64,000 nt of DNA from Glossina fuscipes (Eukaryota; Arthropoda; Insecta; Diptera; Glossinidae), in assembly GCF_014805625.2 (NCBI RefSeq), contig NW_023998415.1:30198243-30262242 (forward strand), in the 5' to 3' direction. The notes beneath the pieces were generated by a model. It ran no database searches, was not told the origin of the DNA, and was given only the letters and a program-made list of their open reading frames with translations. Of this stretch, positions 55,528-64,000 are shown one piece after another (position 1 is the first letter of the stretch; every line of letters begins with the position of its first letter). The translations under genes and the position numbers were made by a program.

Positions 55528-57777
55528 ATGTCTAAGAAGTCAGCACCGGCATTACAGGCCGATATTCAAAATGATGACGATTTAGAGAAATTCTTGGATC
55601 GATCTGGATTGCTAAGTGAGCGCATATATTATAACATCTATTTAAATATTATGTTCATCAGAAGTTCATTCAATCATTCATTTACAGTCCTCGATATTTA
55701 TACCGAATGGTGTGGCCCTTGCATCGGTATGGTAGGAACTTTACGAAAATTAAAATTACAATATAGCGATGATTTACATTTTGCCATTGTAAGTGAACAT
55801 TGATATATATTTATTTTTTTTTGTTAAAAAATGTTATAAATGAGTTATGGCGAGATATGATTTTTGAAAAAAGGTCAAAGCGGAAGGTGTGACTGCCTTT
55901 CATCGTTTTGCAAGGAAAAGTGAACCGACTTGGCTATTTGTGAATGAGGGGAAAGCCGTCAATATATTATTCGGTATTAATGTACCCGCATTAATGCAAA
56001 TAGTCACGCACGAGTTAACATTACTTGGCAATAAACGGCGACCATTGTATGAACTGCATGAATTCCTACCAATAGAAGAGAAACGTAAAAAAGTGAAAGA
56101 AGATCTGAGAGCGCAAGCCGAAGCTAAGGAGCATGGGGAAGAGGAAAGAAAACGCTTAGAATATCTTACCTACGTTACGGATACAATTATGGACTCTTTG
56201 CCTGATATGGGCGTAACTATATGTGGACCTCAAGTGAATCGGGAGGCGTTTAAGAAAATGCAAACGCCAGCCGATAAACTTAAGATCCAATGCAAAGATC
56301 GTACAATGGCATCTATGACTAAGGAGCACTTTACAAAAATTCTTAGTCTCTTCTGTACGAATATACCCACTGAAGATGTCATTGATCAAATGATTGATAA
56401 AAAACTACTAATGTGCTTCTGGAAGGTACCAGACGAAGGCAACAATATCGCTGTTATTTTAACTAAATTTGCTCACGATTTAATGCTGCCGCATGTCGTA
56501 TTAAATGAAGAAACAAATGAAGAAGAAGAGTTACCGGCCATATTAGAGACAACCGATTATAAGGTTGAAGTCCAATTGGAAGGTAAGGGAATTTTACAAT
56601 ATCTTGAATGTAGAAAAATTACTAATGATCCGTATTTGCAACAGATTGGGAAGAAACATTGGATGAACCCGAAGATGATAATTTCGCTAAATTGAAAAGC
56701 CTCATTGCACTTCCATCTGTTACTGGTGATATAGAAGAGGAAGAAGCTGAAACTGAAGAAGACGAAATGGAAGCTACGGCTGCTGAGTCTACATTGGATA
56801 TGCCGGGGCTTGACTTAGGCTTGAATTTGGATTTAGAAGAGAATGAAGAAGAAGAGGAGGAACCTGAAAAAGTCGAAGTCGCACCCAAAAAGCGAACGCG
56901 TAAGAAGATTGTTAGAGTTAATCCAATTTGGGTACCTAACAATCATCGTACGCACGCTGCCCTCATCTACCTTTACTTCCGATCAGCCACCATATCATTT
57001 TTACCACCTGACCCAAAACCCGAACCACCTCATGTTATTATGGCTTTCGATACATATAAAAAAAGAGATTTAATAGCGCATGCCGAACGTAATAAACAGG
57101 ACGTGCCATTATACGGATTCTTTACTAGCGATGATCCGGAAGATGCTAAATTCATAGCGAGTTCGGATGCTAAATACGCTACGCTACCGCACACACCGTA
57201 AGTTGATTGACCATCGCCCTTAAACTGATGATATAATGGCAATTAACACTTTCTGTTACAATTTCTAGGACGGATAAACTGGTATTTAAAGTCAATAAAG
57301 CCACTTCAAATACTATGTTATCCTTGGTTACTTACGGGCCCAGCTATATTAGTCCAAATCCAATTATAGGCCGTGACGAAGCTAAGAAATTCTTCCCTGA
57401 GGGTTATATTCCCGCCGATTTAGAACAAGTCGAAATTCCGGAAGAAAAAACGAAACCAACTAAAGTTAAACAACAAACTAAGGTAAAAAGATATAAAATA
57501 AAACAAGTGAGGATTTCTAAAAAAAAAAAAAAAAAAAAAAAAATTCTCCTTCGTTTTTCATCAGACTAAAACGAAAAAGGAGGAGCGTAAGTATTCGCCT
57601 AGCCCCGCTATGCAGGAATCTGATCAGGCTGCTGGCGGTATTGAAACTGGTCCGACAGTACAGACATCAGCATCGAGCAGCAATCTCGGTCCGCAAACGT
57701 CAAGATTGTCACCAAACGTCACCAAACCACCTGCAACAGCCCAATCCGAAACAGATGACGCTGCTGCTGCCGGCTAG
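55528..57777 (+). CDS. Thioredoxin-domain protein (TXNDC/NME8-9-like), tandem copy 1, 625 aa
   Basis: Six exons: 55528-55615, 55688-55788, 55874-56582, 56645-57197, 57269-57482, 57565-57777 (phases 1, 0, 1, 2, 0). The N-terminus is a thioredoxin fold with redox motif WCGPC (Cys38, Cys41) and the later [14 protein letters not shown] segment carrying the cis-Pro loop. A charged helix follows, then a ~120-residue region ([20 protein letters not shown] to [14 protein letters not shown]) resembling a degenerate nucleoside-diphosphate-kinase-like module without a visible catalytic His. Then come an acidic Glu-rich stretch and a well-conserved domain ([40 protein letters not shown]) that I believe is an insect-type uncharacterised domain (DUF4746-like). 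The C-terminus is Lys-rich, then Ser/Ala-rich. Relatives in flies and vertebrates (NME8/NME9) are testis or axoneme proteins; that role here is inference. A second, closely related gene starts 763 bases downstream. Confidence 0.88.
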
Positions 57778-58540
57778 AAATGGTCGCAACACAACTGTAA
57801 AAAAATTTCGAATAACATGTCAAAATTTACAGCTTGTAGTTCTCTTAAGATTTTGTTTTGTTTTTAACACACACAGTAAAAGTAAAACAGAATTGACAGA
57901 TGATGTGCACAAAAACAGTCGTTAATTTTAATTTCCGCGATGCGATGAATTCATATATAGTATATATATATATATATATATATATACATAATATATATAC
58001 AATAATTTGTTACAAAAAAATTTCTACATTTTATAGTAAGCGTAACAGAAGTATTGATTTTCGTCCTGGTCTCTACTTTTTCTTTCTTGTATTCGCTTCT
58101 CATTTTTTACTCTCGTGATGTAAAATAAGTAAAATACTTACGTAGAATGCAAGGAGCGTGTTCTTAAGAGCTAGCATGCAAAAGTAAAATCAACAGGAAC
58201 CGATATTAATTTTCACGCTCAGTTTGCGCCCAATATTTTTTGTCATTTTGCTTATTGACGTATAGACGTATAGAGGCATTTGGCTTTAATGTTGTTTGTT
58301 GTCAAGAACAACTAGTTTGTTTTAAATAGAAATCTAGAGGAAACAACGCTACCAGTTCAAGGTTTGATCGATAATTTCAATAAGACAGAACAGATGCGTA
58401 CATGCACTTGTACGTAAAATACAACGATATTATAAAATGTCAATAAAATGTTATATAATTTTTATAATTTAAGAAAAATTGATCTCTTCGTTTCGGTATT
58501 CTGTGCCTAAATTTTTCAAGCGAGCGGTTGATAAAGGACC
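57778..58540 (+). other. Spacer between the tandem thioredoxin genes
   Basis: This holds the 3' UTR of copy 1, a TA microsatellite near 57960-57990 and presumably the promoter of copy 2. There is no other coding sequence. Confidence 0.6.
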
Positions 58541-60918
58541 ATGGCCAAAAAAGGAGGAGTGCAGCAATTACAGGTCGATATTCAAAATGACGATGATTTC
58601 GAAAAATTCTTAGAAAGACCCGGTTTGTTAGGTAAGTAAAGCGAAAACGGCAATAGCAAAATTTTCCACTCAGACATTTGTAGTCTTGGATGTTTACTCC
58701 GACTGGTGTGGTCCTTGTCTTGGTATGTTGGGCAGCTTGAAGAAAATCAAATTGGAAGTGGGTGGTGATAATTTGCACTTAGCTATAGTAAGTGTTCACT
58801 TATTGCAAAATTTTTGATATTGCAATTCGTATTAAATGACTCGCGCTTAGTGTAAATCAGATGGTATTACGGCGTTGAGACGTTTTTTACGTAAGAGCGA
58901 ACCGACTTGGCTGTTTGTGACTGGAGGCAAAGCTGTTAACATATATTTTGGTACCAGTGTTCCAGTGCTAATGAAGTTAATTACTAACGAGCTTAAACAG
59001 CTCGGCAACACTGCGAGACCGATGTACGATGTTACGGAATTGCAGCCAATTGAAGTGAAACGTTGGAAAATTAAAGAAGATGCTATTGCCGAAGCTGACG
59101 CTAAAGAGAAGGCAGACAAAGAAAAAAAGCGTGTCAATTATCTTATGTACGTCACAGACACTATAATGGACGCTTTACCTGATATGGGTGTTACTTTGTT
59201 TGGTCCTCAAGTAAACCGCGATATGTTCAAAAAGTTGCAGGAACCAGCCGACGCACTTAAAATACAATGCAAAGATCGTAAAATGGCCGTTTTAACTAAA
59301 GAACAATTCGATATAATCAATTTCCAATCTTTGAACCCGTTGACACCAGATGTTATTGAACAATTACATGGCAAGGAATGTTTATGTTGTTTCTGGAAAA
59401 TACCAGACGAAGGCAATAACATCGCGGTGTTTTTAAATAAATATGCACAAGAGTTAACAACGACAAAATATGTACCGGCAGATGACTTCCATGAAGAGCA
59501 AGAAATTCCGCCCATATTGACACCGATGGATATCAAAGTGGAAATTGAAGTCGGTGGTAAGTAAGAATAATATTGTATTTTACGCATATAATTTATGGGC
59601 AAACTATCCGTTAAATATGGTATAATTAGATGATGAAGAATGGATAGAAGAACCTGAGCCAGAGACGGCAGCGCAACGCGAAGCCAGAGAGGAAGCCGAA
59701 GCCGCTGAAGAAGAAGAATTTGAAGATGAGGAGGAAGAAGCTGCTACTGCTGCTGCTGGTCCACCCGAACCGCCGCCCATGGATATGCCCCCAATGGATT
59801 TGGGCTTAGACACAGTAGAAGAGCCGGAACAAGAGGAAGAAGAAAAACGCGTAGAAGAAGCACCCAAAAAAAGAACACGCAAAATAACAATTCAAGTACC
59901 GCCAATTTGGGTGCCTAACGATCATCGTACCCACGCCGCCCTTATTTATGTTTTCTTCCGGCCAGCCACCACAGCATTTTTGCCCCCCGATCCAAAACCA
60001 GAACCGCCACACATCATTATGGCTTTTGATGCATATAAAAAGAAAGATCTAATAGCTCACGCCGAACGTAATAAAATCGATGTGCCTCTGTACGGGTTCT
60101 TTACCAGCGATGATCCAGATGAAGCTAAATTCATAGCTAGTTCGGATATTAAATATTCACAGAAGGAACATAGACCGTAAGTTTTTTTTATGAAAATCAG
60201 CTGAACTACTAATATGCATATATTGATTTTCAGAGCGGACAAATTGATATTTAAGGTCAATAAAGCTACATCGAATACTATGTTATCTTTGGTTACATAT
60301 GGTCCTAGCTATGTCAGTCCCAATACTGTCATAGGTCGCGACGAAGCTAAGAAATTCTTCCCAGAATCTTATAAGACCTATGAACAGGAAATGGCGGAAC
60401 AAACTCAGGAAGAAATCGAAGAAAACAGACGAACGGTAAGATAGAATATGAAATACTCAGAAGATAGATAAATATTTACTAATTATGACGTTACGTTTGT
60501 AACGCGGAGCTATTCGAAGCATATGCGTCAAGCAAACGGATATGGGTTTTTTTTTTTTTTTGATTTCATAAAAGACGAACAAAAGTGCAATTATTTCAAT
60601 AATTTTTACTTAATAATAATATTATAAAATAAATTTATCGAATAATTATTGAAATATTTTAAGCACTGCGGCCAAATATATCTTCTTTTTGATTATCCTA
60701 TTGAATCTTTTTTGTAGCAATCGAAGACGAAATCTAAAATTGGTTTCGCTCCATCACTCGTCCCCAAAGCTCAAGAACCAACCGAAATGACTACGGAAGC
60801 AGAGATACCCGAAGACCAGCCAGTCGCTTCTGCTGAAGGTGATGTATCCGAGATGCAGCCAGAAGCTGCCGAAATGTCTGCGGAAGCACCAACTGAAACA
60901 GAGGCTCCTGCAGGATAA
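58541..60918 (+). CDS. Thioredoxin-domain protein (TXNDC/NME8-9-like), tandem copy 2, 616 aa
   Basis: Six exons: 58541-58631, 58684-58787, 58851-59556, 59630-60176, 60234-60435 and 60718-60918. Intron phases are identical to copy 1, showing tandem duplication. The start ACCATGG is a strong context. Trx motif WCGPC is at Cys39/Cys42, followed by an extra Cys in [12 protein letters not shown] (copy 1 has VKAEGV there) and [14 protein letters not shown]. Next come [20 protein letters not shown] and [14 protein letters not shown], an Ala/Glu-rich acidic linker, the conserved [20 protein letters not shown] domain and a Glu/Ala-rich tail. It should be redox-competent by motif. A function in sperm axoneme or redox chaperoning is inference from relatives. 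Confidence 0.88.
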
Positions 60919-62285
60919 ATACCAAAATTTTATCAAAGCTTTCGCTTCGTTATTACTATACTTAAATTTTCGATTTAAAATACATGTTTTCACACTTTTA
61001 AAAAATTCGAATAAAACAACAAATTCTGTTAAGCTCAAAGAAACTTTTACCAGTGTATTAGTTCACTTTACGATAATTCCGAGGCCCTTGGCATTCTCTC
61101 TTTCAAACTGAATGATTTTTATAATAAATTATTCGTCCAGGTTACCAAAAATTGATATATTCTTTGGTGGTTATATGCGCTCGGGTTTTACTGTATGACT
61201 TGGGATGGGTTTCAAGCTAACAACTGGTAGCGTTGCAAGCTGAGGATGATGTAAGTGGAAATCTTGGAAGAAAATCTGATAAAGAATTTTGTGAACGCAC
61301 AAGTACACAAAATAATAGAGTTGTAAGAAATTAGTAGTAAATTCCAGATTTTGTATAATTAATGATGAGTCCAACGAATTGAATTGAAAACAAAGCATTT
61401 CCGGAGAAATTCACACATGTCAATAGTCCTCACTTTTCTAACAAGTAAAAAAAAAAGTTCATATATTTGTCACAGGTGTTCGCGTCTCCATTTCCATCGC
61501 GTTTTTCATCTATTTCTATAGAATCTTACGGAGAAAGTATTTTATTTTGCGTGCGTAAATCACGCAAGACAACCAAAATGAATTTCAAAGTGAAAGTGTT
61601 TTATTCGCGATACTCAAAGTCGAGCACCTATAATTGAAAACGGGAGTCGCCGACAAGAACCGGAGCATCTCGTTTAGGGCATGGTTTGAGCCTTCGGCTT
61701 GGAAAGCTTCGTTACATTGGATATTCATCACGACTTTGTTTCAACAAAGACTTTCTTGTCTATGAAACTTAATCTCTATACGAATGTAAATTTCACACAC
61801 GCCATAAACGTGAACTTCTATTAGGTATGCGCTTGCAATTCTTTTTAACTTTACATAAAAAATTGAAAAACATATTTGTTCGAATTATTCGTAAGCTCAA
61901 TACATGAAATGAAACAATTGTCTCCTCTCTCAGCACTTTTTTTCTTTCAACCTTATGAACCCTTTATGAATCGCTTGCATTAATAAAAATAGAGTAAATT
62001 TCATAAATGGGAATAATCGATATATTTGTATTTGTATTTGGGTTTGTGTTTGCATTTGCATTTGCCATATGGCATTTCGAAACTAATTGTATTTATGTTC
62101 TTCTTCTTTTCACAAGATGTTTATTATATCTTCAATAAATCAATTGGCCAAAGAAAATATTCGGATAATATTACAAAAAAACATTTTATTCTTTGTTACT
62201 TGACTGTAATATAAATAGAAGCATAAGAATAACAAATTTTGTAAAACCTACAATTACTTAGAAGCATCTAAAAATATTTACAAAA
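60919..62285. other. Convergent intergenic region
   Basis: It contains the 3' UTR of thioredoxin copy 2 (AATAAA-like near 61010) and, at the right, the 3' end of the minus-strand gene ending at 62286. A short tract of TTTGTATTTG/TTTGCATTTG units near 62026-62066 explains a spurious open frame. No gene is supported. Confidence 0.5.
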
Positions 62286-62474
62286 TTATAAAGATTCAGT
62301 GTCCTTTTGGAAATTAACAATGCGTACGAAACCATTTTCATAGCCAACAGCGGTCAAATGCTTACCATTGGGATTCAAATTGCAGCGTAATGTGTTGATA
62401 CGCATAAGAGGCGTAATATGTAATGGAGGCCGGCGATTCTCATCCAAATAAGCATTTTTATGTGCAGCCTTCAA
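62286..62474 (-). CDS. Last exon of a WD40-like protein, possibly TFIIIC subunit (GTF3C2-like)
   Basis: A minus-strand exon of 62 codons plus stop is preceded by a good acceptor (TATTCCTTTTGTAG). It encodes AAHKNAYLDENRRPPLHITP, then INTLRCNLNPNGKHLTAVGY and ENGFVRIVNFQKDTESL. The NPNG..L..GYENGFVRI pattern is a final WD40 blade. The position of this blade at the extreme C-terminus after a MHL/LHI-type segment reminds me of the beta/110-kDa subunit of RNA polymerase III factor TFIIIC. That assignment is tentative. Upstream exons are not visible before the window ends and must lie beyond 64000 or be very short. Confidence 0.6.
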   Translation of the reverse strand: MKAAHKNAYLDENRRPPLHITPLMRINTLRCNLNPNGKHLTAVGYENGFVRIVNFQKDTESL

Positions 62475-62746
62475 CTACAAAAGGAATAGTTTTAGTAAAA
62501 CAAAAAGAAAACTTATTCACCATGATTCGAATTTTTTCATATCCACCACCGTCGCTATTATAAAAGTTTCAGACGTTTTTGCTGTCTAGAGTGTATGCAC
62601 CTGGTTTGCACTTAAATTTTTCAATCTAGATTTGAAAAGATATTTGCATGGCTCATTTTATTCATATTGTGAAAACGCGAAGACCTTAACAAGAGAATTA
62701 ACGAGTACACCAAGTATTTGACTCGTTTCAACTGTCAAAGTTTGAA

Positions 62747-62780
<34 letters not shown>

Positions 62781-64000
62781 CCTATAAGGTAGGCAAAGTT
62801 TCGAAAATTTAGGTGAACGGAGAACGTCTAGACACCTATAATTCTTTTTCTACCCGGACTTGTTTTCGGGGTACCTAGACTATGCAGCCATGTTGGCTCA
62901 ATTTTTGTGAAATTGCCACACAGAAAACGCAAAAAATATAAATAGGAATTAGAAAAAATAATGCGGCCAGCTCACATACCCACGATAGACAAGACGCCGC
63001 AAAAAAATTATCGGGTCTTTTTTTTATGTCATCTATAGCATACGATTTAGTAGAGATATTCTCGAAAAACTTTTACCCAGATATTCGTCAGGATTTCCGT
63101 CTTCGGTCCAAAAATAGTTCCAAGCATTTTGCTAACACACTCACTGCTAAAGGATTTCCATACGTATACTATACTATTTCTGGAAATGTCTGATGGCTAC
63201 GACAACGATTTTTCGCAGTTGTGTTTCAAATGGTTGTCTGCTAAATACTCCAAGAACTTAACGAGGAAACTGAATTGGTAATTCATCACGGAAATGAGAG
63301 TGATCTTCATTGTGTATATCCCCCCTATAAGTTAAATAGCATAGCTTTTACATTTTAAAAAGGTATGCAATAATTTTAAGTTCCGAGCATAAATCCGAGT
63401 AAAATGCTTATGATGAGAAATAAATTCTTTCAACTGTGCTTTTTCTACAATCAGACAAAGTATGAAGCAGATGTACTTGATCCAGTAGAGTGTTTTACTT
63501 AATACTTTGGACTTGATCGATTTTATATCGAAAAACTTCTAATGAAAGCATAAATGCAAAACAACTTTCATCACAACTGCTAAAGAAACTGACTAATGAA
63601 TGCGGCAGAAATGAAACCGCTTTCTAATAGCAAAAGCTTAAAACGATGAACTATTCTGTTTAAAAAGCTAAAACAAATTCTTCTGTGACGAAAACTGCGA
63701 TTACTGTTGTGAGAAAAAGTGCATGACCCCTTATACTAGCAATGAACGTAACAAATACATTTATTGTGCATATCTTTACCTAATATAACGTATATTGGTT
63801 AAATAAGTTCCTGTCTCATATCTATAGCTATGATCAGAAATTACAAATAAAAATCGACTTTTTTTAAGACTTTTTATTATTTACACAAATGACATCAACA
63901 ACGGCAACAGTGATACCCATTATTCGACAACCATGAGAGCTGATGTACATGCGAAGCTAACAACTAATCCGTTAACGTACTGGAGCGTAAGGTAATGTAC
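62475..64000 (-). other. Probable intron and window-edge sequence
   Basis: Upstream on the strand of the WD40-like exon. It holds a poly-A tract near 62749-62777 and otherwise AT-rich sequence. I could not identify another exon with matching phase. Confidence 0.35.

Noticed and set aside
56622..56942. Ser-rich 106-codon minus-strand frame
   Set aside because: It is antisense to the Glu-rich linker of thioredoxin copy 1, where GAA codons read as TTC/TCT.
59604..59882. Ser/Gly-rich 92-codon minus-strand frame
   Set aside because: It is antisense to the acidic linker of thioredoxin copy 2.

Overview
The window is AT-rich eukaryotic nuclear DNA from an insect, most likely a higher fly (Brachycera, Schizophora). 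The predicted proteins look like Drosophila proteins (Exo70, a p68/Rm62-type DEAD-box helicase, a multi-Kazal protein, RpS13). Introns have GT-AG ends. Non-coding DNA is full of TA, CT, CA, AAT and GAT microsatellites and of decayed mariner and non-LTR elements. There are two assembly gaps (10 N at 24969-24978, 100 N at 37570-37669). I cannot fix the genus.

Layout. 1-330: 31-bp minisatellite. 330-5400: AT-rich non-coding DNA. 5462-10278 (+): complete five-exon gene for a 490-residue protein with a myristoylation/palmitoylation N-terminus and a C1orf21-like motif. 13895-17962 (-): four-exon DEAD-box RNA helicase whose motif II reads AEAD instead of DEAD. 19-23 kb: mariner relic, RNase-H-bearing non-LTR relic and an unidentified intronless coding relic. 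23979-24864 (+): first three exons of Exo70, with the rest missing at the 10-N gap. 25419-38262 (-): six-exon secreted protein with nine Kazal-like domains. Its signal-peptide exon is separated from the others by a 10.7-kb intron filled with repeats and containing the 100-N gap. 38.3-55.5 kb: gene-poor, with mariner relics, a tRNA-derived SINE, an RpS13 processed pseudogene, an LTR-like unit and an R1/Jockey-type reverse-transcriptase relic. 55528-60918 (+): tandem pair of six-exon thioredoxin-domain genes with identical intron phases. 62286-62474 (-): last exon of a WD40-like protein, possibly a TFIIIC subunit.

These are unrelated chromosomal genes and do not form a pathway or operon. Exon structures were built by hand from reading frame, splice sites and phase, so exact ends need transcript support. 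The points most worth following up are the AEAD helicase, the phase-matched distant signal-peptide exon of the Kazal gene, the C1orf21-like protein with a long Gln/Ser-rich tail, the tandem thioredoxin genes and the unidentified coding relic at 21.8-22.9 kb.
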